Assembly: GCF_031458255.1 (NCBI RefSeq)
Contig: NZ_JAVDYC010000001.1
Location: 1,054,001-1,118,000, forward strand
DNA: 64,000 nucleotides
Direction of reading: 5' to 3'
DNA from: Catenuloplanes niger
GTDB taxonomy: Bacteria > Actinomycetota > Actinomycetes > Mycobacteriales > Micromonosporaceae
Below are positions 48,218-56,925 of the stretch, piece by piece. Every line of letters starts with the position of its first letter. Position 1 is the first letter of the stretch. Position numbers and translations under genes: made by a program. Under the pieces are notes generated by a model. It was given only the letters and a program-made list of their open reading frames with translations. It made no database searches and was not told the DNA's origin.

Positions 48218-48553
48218 GGGTACGCACCGCAGGCTGCGATGGATCAACCGCGCGCCCCATAAACGACGATTTTTCGTAGCGCGTCGCCGTATCCAGGACG
48301 GGACCGCCGGCAAGCTCGACCGGCCGGGCCTCCTCAAGGGTGCCGGAGCGCAGATATGAACGCGGCCGATCCGGGTGCGCCACCACCCGGATCGGACGCG
48401 AGAACGGGACGACACCCGGCGACCGCACTCGCCAGACCGAGCCCACGATCAGGCTCGGAGCCAGCCGGCGGCCAGATGTCACGAATCCACCAAAACCGGG
48501 AATATCACTCCATCGAAGCGGGGGAAGCTCAGGTTCAGCCCCTGGCGCGACTT
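48218..48553. other. intergenic region upstream of the DUF3455 gene
   Basis: About 335 bases with no gene recognised on either strand; long frames crossing it are shadows. It should hold the promoter of the DUF3455 gene and the 3' end signal of the minus-strand gene to its right. No strong hairpin was noticed. Confidence 0.35.
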
Positions 48554-49132
48554 CTAGAAGAGAGTTTCGATGCCGGAACCAGCCGAGTTGAGGCGTGGGG
48601 GCGGCACGATGGACAGCAGGGGTGAGGAGCGATCCAGTACGGCATCGAGTTCGACGGCCGACGCTGGGGCCAGTCGATAGATCCCCTGAACGCTGATCGC
48701 GCTTGTGAGCAGGCCATCCTCGCTGACATGTTTGATCGGCCGTGGACCTCGGCGCGGCATGTACGTGAGTGTCTTCAGCGTCTCGCCCGGGACGGCCCGT
48801 TCGCTGTACACCATGGTGCCCTCCTCGCCGAGCACTACCTCGTCCGTGCAGGTCGGCGCCAGAAAACGCCACGGGAGATACCGTTCGTAGTACTCCTCCA
48901 GTCGAGCGCCAGCAGCTTCCACGATCTCCCGCACGCGCATGCGGCCGAACACGAACAGCACCTGGCGATGCACGCCGATGGGGTAGAGCAGGTCACCCGC
49001 ATTGACCTTTGCGCGTCGGAAACTCGGCTCGGACACGTGCGGTCCACCGAACATGATCTCAAGCGGTCGATACATGCCCAGCGCGCGCCGCCAACGGTCC
49101 TGCGGCCAGAAGACCGTGTACGCCTCACTCAC
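48554..49132 (-). CDS. hypothetical cytoplasmic protein
   Basis: A 192-residue protein with ordinary codon use and no signal or membrane helix. Noticeable stretches are EAYTVFWPQDRWRRALGMYR, NAGDLLYPIGVHRQVLFVFG, EEYYERYLPWRFLAPTCTDE and AISVQGIYRLAPASAVELDA. The pattern of alternating strands resembles small OB/beta-barrel proteins, but no family is recognised. GTG 49132 (MSEAYTVFW) is preferred over the TTG at 49198, whose extra residues are weakly coding. Confidence 0.7.
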   Translation of the reverse strand: MSEAYTVFWPQDRWRRALGMYRPLEIMFGGPHVSEPSFRRAKVNAGDLLYPIGVHRQVLFVFGRMRVREIVEAAGARLEEYYERYLPWRFLAPTCTDEVVLGEEGTMVYSERAVPGETLKTLTYMPRRGPRPIKHVSEDGLLTSAISVQGIYRLAPASAVELDAVLDRSSPLLSIVPPPRLNSAGSGIETLF

Positions 49133-49235
49133 GAAGGCACCGTAACAAGCACCACCGACAAGATCGGAGGATCTCTTCGGGCGGGCGTCGGCAGACAACT
49201 CATCGGCTGCCCACCGTAGTCGGTGTGACTCTCAT

Positions 49236-49375
49236 TTGGCGTGCGCTCCGCTGGTCACCGCGGAACTCGCCACGGTGGACAACAACGTCTACGGATTCGT
49301 GTACGAGACCTCGGAACCGGAGTCGCTCGCAAGCTCGTTCGCGCAGGTGGACATGGGACGAGTATCGGTCAGGCC
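49236..49375 (+). pseudogene. possible gene fragment, no start
   Basis: About 45 residues with protein-like composition (PLVTAELATVDNNVYGFVYE, TSEPESLASSFAQVDMG) between two minus-strand genes, without an ATG/GTG, ribosome site or continuation on either side. It could be a relic of a gene lost by deletion. The match is to no family I know, and chance cannot be excluded. Confidence 0.25.
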
Positions 49376-49935
49376 GGTGGATCGTCTCGATAGAGATCCT
49401 CTTTTACCCGTCGGGTGCGCCAGCGCGTTGCCGTCAGTTCGGGTCGAGGGCGGATCAGGGCCGGCGTCCAGTCGTACAGTCGCGCGTCGGGTGCCTTGCT
49501 GTCCCAATCGGCGATCAGTGTGAACGGATCCGTGGCGCGTGCGGCCTCATCGTCACAGGTCTCGCGGACGACCATGGACGGGTAGAGGCGCGTCTCCTGA
49601 GCCACATTGCAGTCGTCCGTCCGGGAAGCGACCAAGGCACCGCAATCCTCGCAGGCCACACACCGGTTCCACTCCACCAGTGACCAGCAGCCCGTACGGA
49701 CGAGGTCGTGAATGATCCGTGTACCGCGAACGTCACCCGGTGAGAGGACGAAGGTGCCGGCCACCTGATCATCGCCGTATGCGGCCTCGTCGATCGCGTA
49801 GGTGCGGGGCTCGAGGAGTGGAGGGTTTACGTGGTGGTGGTCCAGACGCGACCAGTGCGGCTGCGCTGGCAGCGGCACCAGCCGGACCGGGACGCTCAGC
49901 GCGTTTCCGCACCCCGCACACCGAAACGTCTCCAC
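49369..49935 (-). CDS. conserved actinobacterial hypothetical, cysteine-rich zinc-ribbon-like start
   Basis: A 188-residue protein beginning with CAGCGNALSVPVRLVPLP (CxxC knuckle) and a second CxxC (CVACEDCGALVASRTDDC). It also has the recognisable GDVRGTRIIHDLVRTGCWSL element. I recall a widespread unnamed actinobacterial family with this layout (FRCA-C-A-L ... PGDTRGT ... C-RCG-PVATR-DDC). Zinc binding by the paired CxxC is inference. GTG 49935 is the best start near the first CxxC; the long open frame upstream comes from IS630 antisense shadow. The IS lies 128 bp upstream and may have separated it from its promoter. Confidence 0.7.
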   Translation of the reverse strand: METFRCAGCGNALSVPVRLVPLPAQPHWSRLDHHHVNPPLLEPRTYAIDEAAYGDDQVAGTFVLSPGDVRGTRIIHDLVRTGCWSLVEWNRCVACEDCGALVASRTDDCNVAQETRLYPSMVVRETCDDEAARATDPFTLIADWDSKAPDARLYDWTPALIRPRPELTATRWRTRRVKEDLYRDDPPA

Positions 49936-50066
49936 GGCGGCAGTGTGACATTCCGGTCGGGCAAACGCGATCCGAATATGCACGGGAACGTTCCGAGCGG
50001 CCGGGCCGCGCCCGGCAGGCAACGTTCCGTGAACGTACTCAACTCGGCATGACCGGTAGTCACTAG

Positions 50067-51341
50067 TGGGCTGTCCACGAACGTTTGCCGGGTCCGGGGT
50101 TAGGCGGCGGTCTGGGTGCGTGGTCGACCCCAGCGGTGTTGGCGTTCGCTGCGGATGCGGGCGCGTTCGCGTCGTTGGGCGGCCAGGACGTCGGGGTGGC
50201 GGGCGTTGGCGTTGCGCCAGCGTAGGTATTTCTGCAGCTCGCCGGTCTGGACGGTGTGGTTCGGGTGGTCCGAGCCGGCCATGACGAACGTGCGGAGTGG
50301 TCCGAACTGGGCCTCGATCGGGTTGGCCCAGGACGCGCTGGTCGGGGTCAGGCACAACTCGACCTTGTTGAGGGCCGCCCACCGGCGGATTTTCGCGGTC
50401 TTGTTCGCCGACAGGTTGTCGAGGATGACGTAGATCGGTGCCCCGTCCGGCCGCGCCGCGCGGATCGATTGCAGCGCGGCGAGGCTGTGATCTGCGCCTT
50501 TGCGGCGGCGGACGACTCCCCAGAGCTGGTCGTCGCCGAGGCTGTAGCAGCCGTGGAAGTAGCGGATGCCGTGCGTGCGGGTGTAGGTCGCGGGCAGCCG
50601 GCCCGGATCGGATCGCGGTGCCCACGTGCTGCCGTGGTGCGGGCGGATCGATAGCGGCCCGAACTGGTCGAAGGCGAAACACCGGTCCAGGAACGCGTTC
50701 GTGACCTGCTCTATCCGGTCGAGTTTCGCGTCGAAGTCCGGATCCGACGATTCCTTCCAGGTGCGTGTGCGCTGCCAGGACACGTCGTTGTCATGCAAAA
50801 GTTGCCGCAGCCGCTCCGGGCTGACGACCACCCGCCGGGCGGCATCACGGCCGGCGAGGTAGTCGGCGAGTTTCCGCAGGCTCCACCGGGTGAAGGGCTG
50901 CCCGAGCCGGCGCGGGTGTTGCGTGGCCGTCGTGACGATGAACGCTTCGTCGTCTTCACTGATCCGGCGGGGACGGCCGCCCGCCCACTGAGGGTTTAGG
51001 CAGGCCAGCCCCATCTGATTGAACATGTGGATCACGTCCCGGACCGTGTCCTCATGCGCGGCGACCAGCCGGGCGATCGCCGGGACCGGGGTCCCGGACG
51101 CGGACGCCATGATGATCAACGCCCGGCGGACCCGGACCGAGTCGTGCTTCCCGCGCCGGACGAGTTGTTGCAGCCTGCGGCCCTCGTCCTGGGTCAACCG
51201 CCGTGCCCGTACCGGCTCAGCCACCCCACACCACCCACCCTCGTCAGCGAACAACGCTGCCGAGACTGCCCCCGAACCACCGCCGGGCGGCGCAAGCCGC
51301 CCGGCGTGTCTCAGACCCGGTGAACGTTCGTGGACAGCCCA
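50067..51341 (-). mobile_element. IS630-family insertion sequence, intact
   Basis: A 1275-bp element. Terminal inverted repeats of ~28 bp (50067-50094 and 51314-51341; tgggctgtccacgaacgtt... with mismatches at three positions in the inner part). The host sequence CTAG lies on both sides (50063-50066 and 51342-51345), consistent with the TA-type target duplication of IS630/Tc1 elements. The single transposase gene is full length with its acidic residues in place, so the element may be active or recently inserted. Confidence 0.9.
50100..51224 (-). CDS. IS630-family transposase
   Basis: A 374-residue transposase. N-terminal helix-turn-helix (RRALIIMASASGTPVPAIAR, ARLVAAHEDTVRDVI), then the winged-helix and DDE catalytic domain: first Asp in CFAFDQFGPLSIRPHHG, second in PIYVILDNLSANKTAKIR, Glu in SASWANPIEAQFGPLRTF. 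This D-D-E spacing and LDN-SANKT motif are typical of IS630. GTG 51224 (VAEPVRARRL) is chosen; a TTG at 51254 would add ten residues. Stop TAA at 50100. Confidence 0.93.
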   Translation of the reverse strand: MAEPVRARRLTQDEGRRLQQLVRRGKHDSVRVRRALIIMASASGTPVPAIARLVAAHEDTVRDVIHMFNQMGLACLNPQWAGGRPRRISEDDEAFIVTTATQHPRRLGQPFTRWSLRKLADYLAGRDAARRVVVSPERLRQLLHDNDVSWQRTRTWKESSDPDFDAKLDRIEQVTNAFLDRCFAFDQFGPLSIRPHHGSTWAPRSDPGRLPATYTRTHGIRYFHGCYSLGDDQLWGVVRRRKGADHSLAALQSIRAARPDGAPIYVILDNLSANKTAKIRRWAALNKVELCLTPTSASWANPIEAQFGPLRTFVMAGSDHPNHTVQTGELQKYLRWRNANARHPDVLAAQRRERARIRSERQHRWGRPRTQTAA

Positions 51342-51627
51342 CTAGGCTGAAACGTGGAGATATGAAGCGTGACGGCAGTTCCGGCTCGACCAACATGTTC
51401 GGGGGCGGTCTCCGTGATCGAGTCGCCGCTGTGTCAGGCGTGGTCCGGTGATTGCGTTGGTCAGGTGTGATGCCGGCCCTGGCTGCCGGCGAGCGGTCCC
51501 GTTCCGGCCGATGGCCCGACCGATGATCTCGCGTGGTCGAGACAACCCCGGCCGTCTCCCCTCGGGGGGCGGCCGGGACCCGCTCGTATCGGCAACGGCC
51601 CCGGCAGCTCGCGCCACCCGAAGTCGG

Positions 51628-52215
51628 TCATCCTGTGCCGGTGGTGCCGTCTCCGTTGCCCGTCATGTGCTCCCGGCGGTCGCCCTCCGCGGCTTTCCGG
51701 ACCGCGAGCAGCCGGCTGGGCACGACCACTACCGAGTACAACGCGGCCATCCGCACGCCCAGAGCCCGGTGCGGGTGCGGGTGGCCCTGCCGGGTGAGCC
51801 GCTCCAGCCAGCGTCGCTCCAGCCGGCGGACGGCCACGGCCCCACCGACGGAGACGGCCACGGCGGCGGTGAGCCCGGCGGCACCTACCAGGACAACCCG
51901 CCGCCGCGCTGATGCTCTTCCTCCGGACGGCTCACCGGCCGGGACCCTGATACCGGCGTCCACGAACGGCAACCCGGAGCGGGCACCCGCAATCACCGGC
52001 TCGGCGGCGCCCTCGACATCGGCACGGATGGCGCGGACCCCCGGGATCGCCACGGCAGCGGTGACCGCCACCAACGCCCCACGGGCGAGACGCCGACGGG
52101 CTGGGGGCAATTCACCGGCGGCGATCCAGGCGCCGACGGACGCGACGTCAAACCCGGCCTCGGCCAGAGCGCGCAGGTAGGGGCGCCATGCGACGCCGGT
52201 AGGGATGTTCGTCAT
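51628..52215 (-). CDS. hypothetical membrane protein
   Basis: A 195-residue protein. The N-terminal ~40 residues are soluble (RPYLRALAEAGFDVASVGAW). Hydrophobic segments follow: LARGALVAVTAAVAIPG (weak) and a strong one, VVLVGAAGLTAAVAVSVGGA, with Arg-rich flanks (RRLERRWLERL). The C-terminal tail is polar. Two further short hydrophobic runs may be re-entrant. No family recognised. ATG 52215 has gtgggggg upstream. The gene and the small gene at 52409 are divergent across a 20-bp tandem repeat. Confidence 0.6.
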   Translation of the reverse strand: MTNIPTGVAWRPYLRALAEAGFDVASVGAWIAAGELPPARRRLARGALVAVTAAVAIPGVRAIRADVEGAAEPVIAGARSGLPFVDAGIRVPAGEPSGGRASARRRVVLVGAAGLTAAVAVSVGGAVAVRRLERRWLERLTRQGHPHPHRALGVRMAALYSVVVVPSRLLAVRKAAEGDRREHMTGNGDGTTGTG

Positions 52216-52288
52216 CCCCCCACCGTAGACAGGATCCGCCGCCTCGCAACGACGGTGGCAGACCAGCACGACCACCCGGACAGCGCTA

Positions 52289-52328
52289 CTTCTTTCCTGG
52301 CCGTACGACTTCTTTCCTGGCCGTACGA
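52289..52328 (+). repeat. two perfect tandem copies of a 20-bp unit
   Basis: Unit cttctttcctggccgtacga, at 52289-52308 and 52309-52328, in the intergenic region between divergent genes. The pyrimidine-rich core stands out against the GC-rich background. A replication-slippage duplication or a duplicated regulatory site are both possible. Confidence 0.85.
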
Positions 52329-52408
52329 CCGCAGCCCGGCCAGGCTTGGTCGAGGTGACCGGCGGATCCGGATGGCGATGCGGGTACGTGACGACGGAAG
52401 ATCGGGAC

Positions 52409-52750
52409 ATGGGCCGCGACACGAGATGGACATGGTCCAAGGTGAGCGAGATCCACGGGACTCGTCCCCCGCGAGGCGCTGCGTGTCATGGCGAGATCTA
52501 CTCGTATCGGTACCGCCTCTACCCGCCATCCGACCGGTTCTACGAGCGCTGCGTCGGCTTGGCCTGGTGTTCGGTCTGCCGCGAGTATTCAGGCGCGATG
52601 GTGCACGTGCCCCGGACCGAGCACCTGGGCGATCTCCTCGCAGACCTGTCGGCACCGGAACGCGAGCGTCTGGCCCGCAGCGAGGTGACGCTGCTCGACT
52701 ACCTGGATCGCCTCGCGCGGCGCGGGGAGTGGCCACCCTCCGCGCCGTGA
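52409..52750 (+). CDS. hypothetical small CxxC protein
   Basis: A 113-residue protein: RWTWSKVSEIHGTRPPRGA at the start, a Tyr-rich stretch EIYSYRYRLYPPSDRFYERC, a CxxC in VGLAWCSVCREYSGAMVHVP, then an acidic helical C-terminus (ERERLARSEVTLLDYLDRLA). Zinc or redox function of the CxxC is possible, not shown. ATG 52409 is preferred; GTG 52388 or 52346 in frame would add poorly coding residues. The 20-bp tandem repeat lies ~80 bp upstream. Confidence 0.6.
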   Translation: MGRDTRWTWSKVSEIHGTRPPRGAACHGEIYSYRYRLYPPSDRFYERCVGLAWCSVCREYSGAMVHVPRTEHLGDLLADLSAPERERLARSEVTLLDYLDRLARRGEWPPSAP

Positions 52751-53090
52751 CGCACCGCGCGGACTCGCGGACCAGCGCACTCTTCTCGGCGGAGTCGCGC
52801 GTTGACCATGGTCATGTTCCGGAGGCCAGGTAGGCGGCGAGGATGTAGTCGGGGGGTGCCGGCCGAGGTTCCGGCGGGCGGTGATCTGGACGTCCCGCAG
52901 GCGCTGCGGCCGGGGGTCGCAGGACACGCACCGACGCGTCCTCGCCTACCTGACCCGCTGAGCGGCCATCGTAATTGTCTTCCGCCGCAAGCCTGCGGCC
53001 CAACGCCCTCGCGCATCGCACGAGGACCGCTGTTGACCTATACGGGATCTAAGGTCGGTTGTGGTTCACCTCGTCCGAAAGGGAGTCGCT
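52751..53090. other. intergenic region upstream of a VOC-family gene
   Basis: About 340 bases without a supportable gene; frames on both strands are shadows. Its right end contains a promoter-like dyad (separate entry) and an aaagggag ribosome site before ATG 53091. Confidence 0.4.
53033..53056 (+). promoter_or_regulatory. candidate promoter with MerR-like dyad
   Basis: TTGACC at 53033-53038 resembles a -35 box. GACCT (53035-53039) and AGGTC (53052-53056) form an inverted pair separated by 12 bases, placing the dyad between -35 and -10 positions as in MerR-regulated promoters. It precedes the VOC gene by about 35 bases. No MerR gene was found beside it. Confidence 0.4.
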
Positions 53091-53609
53091 ATGTCGAGCA
53101 CCCAGCCTTCCGGCTACACGACCGTCGCACCGTGGATCGTCACGTCCGATACCGGCCGGCTGCTGGACTTCATTGCTGCGGTCTTCGACGGAGTCGAGAT
53201 GGGCCGGGTGCCGCTGGAGGACGGGACCATCGGCCACGCCGAGATCCGCGTTGGTGACACCGTCCTGCTCGCCTTCGATCGGAAGCCGGACTGGCCCGTG
53301 ATGCCGTCCTTGTTGCGAGTCTTCGTTGCCGACGCGGACGCGACGATCGAGCGGGCCGTCGCCGCCGGAGCGAGCGTGATCACCGCGCCGGCGACCCAGG
53401 CGTTCGGCCAGCGAGGCGGTCGCGTGCGTGACCCGTTCGGCAACATCTGGTGGATCGTCACGGTGGTCGAGGTGGTCCCGCCCGAGGTGGGCCTGCGCCG
53501 GCTCGCCGAGCCCGCGTACGCCGAGGCGATGCGTGAGGCGCAGGAAACTTTCGACCGGGAACTGAGCGGCAGGACCAACAGCGTCGTCAGCCGCCCACTG
53601 ACGAGCTGA
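53091..53609 (+). CDS. VOC (glyoxalase/PhnB-like) family protein
   Basis: A 172-residue vicinal-oxygen-chelate fold protein: TTVAPWIVTSDTGRLLDFIA at the start, GHAEIRVGDTVLLAFDRKPD in the middle, VFVADADATIERAVAAGASV and the family's GQRGGRVRDPFGNIWWIVTV near the end, as in PhnB/YnfA-type members (DPFGN-W motif). This branch is usually not catalytically characterised. ATG 53091 has an aaagggag ribosome site. The likely -35/-10 with a MerR-like dyad lies upstream. Confidence 0.88.
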   Translation: MSSTQPSGYTTVAPWIVTSDTGRLLDFIAAVFDGVEMGRVPLEDGTIGHAEIRVGDTVLLAFDRKPDWPVMPSLLRVFVADADATIERAVAAGASVITAPATQAFGQRGGRVRDPFGNIWWIVTVVEVVPPEVGLRRLAEPAYAEAMREAQETFDRELSGRTNSVVSRPLTS

Positions 53610-53759
53610 ACACGCCCGTCAAGCAGCTGTTCCGACATCCAAGGTAAATCGCGTTGGTCGCCTTCCCAGAACGCCCACTCCTCGGCACGAGCGTGCGTCC
53701 AGGCCGGGCAAGCTCCGATCACTCGGCGTGACCGCTCCTGATGGCCGACGTGCACGATC

Positions 53760-53776
53760 CGCGGCAGATCCGGATA
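53760..53776 (+). repeat. dispersed 17-base repeat, copy 2
   Basis: Identical to 47024-47040 over 17 bases, in the 247-bp spacer between the two VOC genes. No further similarity is obvious beyond it. Confidence 0.55.
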
Positions 53777-53856
53777 TCGACCGCACAGGCAGGATCGTGG
53801 AACCAACCCGTTTGCACGACGCCGACCGGTACTTCGGTCGACGAGAGAACCGGTCC

Positions 53857-54219
53857 CTACGTCTTGTAGTACTCCACGATGCAGAACTCATTGTCTTCCG
53901 GGTCGGCCATGACGAGGACGGCGCCTTCGGGATAGTCGTGCCGTTCGCTGGTCCAACGGCCGCCCAGGGCCACGATCAGATCCACCGCCTCGCCGACGTC
54001 ATCGACGGCGATGTCCAGATGTAGCCGGATCTTGCCGACTTTGGGTTCTGGCACCGGCTGGAACGTCAACACCGGCGTGCCGTCGTCGACAGTCACCCGC
54101 CGCCAGCCCGGAAGGGACTCCGTCACCCCTCCTCCGAGAACCGCGGACCAGAAATCGGCCAGCCTCCGCGGATCCTGACAGTCGATCGTCACGCCGGCGA
54201 ACCGGCCGAATGTCCCCAT
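53857..54219 (-). CDS. VOC (glyoxalase/bleomycin-resistance-like) protein
   Basis: A 120-residue single-repeat pair VOC protein: GRFAGVTIDCQDPRRLADFW at the N-terminus, SLPGWRRVTVDDGTPVLTFQ in the middle, IRLHLDIAVDDVGEAVDLIV and the late VLVMADPEDNEFCIVEY metal-site strand with Glu. This is the compact glyoxalase/bleomycin-resistance-like type that binds or modifies small molecules. ATG 54219 gives exactly the family start; the open frame upstream is shadow. Confidence 0.9.
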   Translation of the reverse strand: MGTFGRFAGVTIDCQDPRRLADFWSAVLGGGVTESLPGWRRVTVDDGTPVLTFQPVPEPKVGKIRLHLDIAVDDVGEAVDLIVALGGRWTSERHDYPEGAVLVMADPEDNEFCIVEYYKT

Positions 54220-54423
54220 GGCGCCCAACGTAGCGGTTATGAAAGCTCGCGTCGGGGCGCACTCATCTCGGCACGAGCGTGCACCGGGGCCGCGCGCCGA
54301 GCCGAAATGCATGCGTGGGATCTGTGCTGCAGCGAGGGCGTCGAGATACCGCACAGGGCCGGGCCCAGGAAGAGATCCGGGACGGGCCTGGGTCCGTCCC
54401 GGATCTCGTTCACGCTGCCGCGC

Positions 54424-56574
54424 TCACCGTTGCAGTGCGGGCTCCTTGTCGTCGGCGCCCGAGGGTCGCCCGGTCGGTGGCTCCGCCGGTGGGCGGGACA
54501 GCCGGCTCGGCCACCAGATCCGCCGGCCGATCAGCAGGGTGAGGGCGGGCACCAGGATCGACCGCACCAGCAGGGCGTCGAGCAGCACGCCGAAGGCGAC
54601 CAGGAAACCGACCTCGATCAGCATCACCAGCGGAAGGGAGACGAGGACGGCGAAGGTGGCCGCCAGGACCAGGCCGGCCGAGGTGATGACGCCGCCGGTC
54701 GCGGACAGGGCTTTCAGCATGCCGTCCCGGGTGCCGAGACGTGCGGTCTCCTCCCGGGCCCGGCTGGCCAGGAAGATGTTGTAGTCGACGCCGAGCGCCA
54801 CCAGGAACAGGAATGCCAGCAGCGGCACCGAATAGTCGATGCCCTTGAACCCGAGGATCGTGTCGAAGACGAACACGCTGCCGCCGAAGGCCGCGGCGAA
54901 GGAGACGACCACGGTGGCCATCAGGACCAGCGGTGCCACTATCGCGCGCAGCAGCAGCGCGAGGACGAGCAGGACGACGGCGAGCACCAGCGGGATCACC
55001 AGCTTCTCGTCGCGGGTGGTGGTCACCTCGGTGTCGAGGTTCTCCGCACTCGGCCCGCCGACGATCGCCTCCGCGCCATTCACCGCGTGGACGGCGGTGC
55101 GTACCCGCTTGATGGTGTCGTACTCGGCGGGGGTGTCCGGTGCGTCGGCCGGGTACACGGAGATGTCCGTCCAGCCTCCGACGGTCGCGCCCGCTTCGGC
55201 CTGTGCGACGCCGGGAGTGCGCTTCGCGATCTCGAGAATCTGCTTCTGGTACGCCGGCCGCGTGTAGATGGTCATCGGCTGGCCGCCGAGCTCCGGGAAG
55301 TTCTCGCGCAGCACGGTGAAGCCGGTGACCGACTCCGGCGGGGACGGGAACTGGTCCTGCTCCCGCAGGGAGCCGGTGTTGCCCGTCAGCCCGACGATGA
55401 GGACGCCGAGGACTCCGAGCGAGCCGAGCGTCGCCACCCACCGGCGGCGGTTGATGGCGGTGCCGAGCCGTCCCCACAGCCCCGGCTTCTCCTGCATGGC
55501 CGCGTTGAACCGGGGGATGGCCGGCCAGAAGATTCGCCGGCCGAGCAGCACGAGCATCGCGGGGAACAGCGTCAGCATGGCCACCAGTGCGCACAGGATG
55601 CCGGCCGCACCGACCGGGCCCAGCCCGCTGATGCTGTTCAGGTCGGCGACGAGCAGGCAGAGCAGGCCGGCGACCACGGTGGCCGCGGACGCGACGATGG
55701 CCGGCGCCGCTCCGCGCAGCGCGTGGATCATCGCGACCCGGACGTTCTCGTGCTGGTGCAGTGCCTCCCGGTACCGGGCGATGAGCAACAGCGCGTAGTC
55801 CGTGCCGACGCCGAACACCAGGATCGTCAGCAGCGCCGAGTTCTGGTTGTCGACCACGATGCCGAAGCCCTTGACCAGCAGGTAGACCGTCGCCATCGAC
55901 GTCAGCGCGGCCACACCCACCGCCATCAGCGGGATGAACCACAACACCGGGCTGCGGTAGGTGAGGATGAGCAGGAGCGTGACGACGATGACGGTGGTGA
56001 GGAAGACCTGCAGGTCGATGCCGTCGAAGACGGCGTCCAGGTCGCCGTCGATCGCGGCCGGGCCGGTCACGTCGAGTTCCAGGCCGGCGGGGCGGTCCTT
56101 CGTGGCCTCACGCAACGGGCCGACGAGTTCCTCCGGCGGGCCGTAGGTCGTGCTCATGTCGATGGTGAACATCATCGCCTTGCCGTTGGTGGACGGACTG
56201 ATCGAGGGTCCGTCGTCATCCTCTTCGCCGGACGTCACCGTCTTCGGCGGGTACCGCTTGGCAAGGGTGTCGTAGTGGCGTTCGACCGTCGCGCGGTCGG
56301 CATAGGTCAAGCCGTCGGCGCGGCGGTACACGAAGACGAACGTGTTGTCCTCCGCGCCGGGAAGACTCTCCTCCAGCACCGCCACCTTGGTGGACTCGGC
56401 GCTGGCCGGCAGGGCGTCCACGGCTTTGTCGGTGGTGACCGAGCTCAGCTTCCCGCTCAACGGCACCATGACCGCCGCCAGCGCCACCCACAGGCCGATC
56501 ACCAACCACGGTACCCACCTGCTGGCCAGCCGGCCGGGCGGTGTTTCCTTCGTCGGCGCTACGTTGACTTTCAT
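54424..56574 (-). CDS. MMPL/RND-family lipid or drug exporter
   Basis: A 716-residue twelve-helix exporter: first helix LVIGLWVALAAVMVPLSGKL, a large extracytoplasmic loop (YDTLAKRYPPKTVT, SPSTNGKAMMFTIDMSTTYG), then helices 2-6 with FLTTVIVVTLLLILTYRSPV and FGVGTDYALLLIARYRE (the proton-relay GTDY motif), a second loop (LRENFPELGGQPMTIYTRPA), and helices 7-12 with LALGVDYNIFLASRAREE. Duplicated GxDY motifs define MMPL transporters, which export lipids, siderophores or antibiotics in actinobacteria. ATG 56574 has aggaggac (aggagg). Its upstream region is one arm of a near-perfect inverted duplication. Confidence 0.94.
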   Translation of the reverse strand: MKVNVAPTKETPPGRLASRWVPWLVIGLWVALAAVMVPLSGKLSSVTTDKAVDALPASAESTKVAVLEESLPGAEDNTFVFVYRRADGLTYADRATVERHYDTLAKRYPPKTVTSGEEDDDGPSISPSTNGKAMMFTIDMSTTYGPPEELVGPLREATKDRPAGLELDVTGPAAIDGDLDAVFDGIDLQVFLTTVIVVTLLLILTYRSPVLWFIPLMAVGVAALTSMATVYLLVKGFGIVVDNQNSALLTILVFGVGTDYALLLIARYREALHQHENVRVAMIHALRGAAPAIVASAATVVAGLLCLLVADLNSISGLGPVGAAGILCALVAMLTLFPAMLVLLGRRIFWPAIPRFNAAMQEKPGLWGRLGTAINRRRWVATLGSLGVLGVLIVGLTGNTGSLREQDQFPSPPESVTGFTVLRENFPELGGQPMTIYTRPAYQKQILEIAKRTPGVAQAEAGATVGGWTDISVYPADAPDTPAEYDTIKRVRTAVHAVNGAEAIVGGPSAENLDTEVTTTRDEKLVIPLVLAVVLLVLALLLRAIVAPLVLMATVVVSFAAAFGGSVFVFDTILGFKGIDYSVPLLAFLFLVALGVDYNIFLASRAREETARLGTRDGMLKALSATGGVITSAGLVLAATFAVLVSLPLVMLIEVGFLVAFGVLLDALLVRSILVPALTLLIGRRIWWPSRLSRPPAEPPTGRPSGADDKEPALQR

Positions 56575-56611
56575 CTGTCCTCCTGCGTAGGCGTTACGTT
56601 GCTTGTCCGAG

Positions 56612-56684
56612 GCCGACTTCGTACCGAGCGAATCTGAGACGACCATTAATGTGGTGCTCAGGCCGGTTGTTCGAGCCAGGTGCG
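56612..56684. repeat. inverted duplication, left arm
   Basis: 73 bases matching the reverse complement of 56926-56998 with three mismatches by eye. Weaker similarity continues toward both ribosome sites. The arm contains the last codons (RTWLEQPA then stop) of an NmrA-like remnant on the minus strand plus the spacer to the MMPL gene. Confidence 0.9.
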
Positions 56685-56800
56685 CGGCGTACGCGCCAAC
56701 CCGGTGACTTCATGATCACGCTCAATGGGTACGTCTTGGGTGACACAGCCGTCGGGCCGGGTGAGTAAGGCGTCGACGCCGGCCTGGTCGCCGCAGTCAC
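56658..56800 (-). pseudogene. C-terminal fragment of an NmrA-like/NAD(P)H-binding reductase
   Basis: The minus-strand frame ends ...GVDALLTRPDGCVTQDVPIE, then RDHEVTGLARTPRTWLEQPA and stop at 56658. This matches the C-terminal helix and tail of NmrA-type NAD(P)-binding proteins (ALL-xPxxVT-DVE-VTGRPARTF-W). Upstream the homology disappears. Only the tail remains, between the two arms of the inverted duplication. Confidence 0.55.
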
Positions 56801-56925
56801 GACGTCCGGGTCGGACCGCATCGGGGCGATCTGGTCCCGAGTGGCCTGCAGAAGACGTGCCGCGACCGTGCGCCGACGGCGTCCGGGCGCAGCCGGGCAC
56901 TCGCCTCCACAGCTGACGCGTGCGC

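Noticed and set aside
51361-51450. Short frame starting MKRDGSSGSTNMFGGG just right of the IS element
   Set aside because: Only 29 codons with no family; could be a disrupted gene end, but not supportable.
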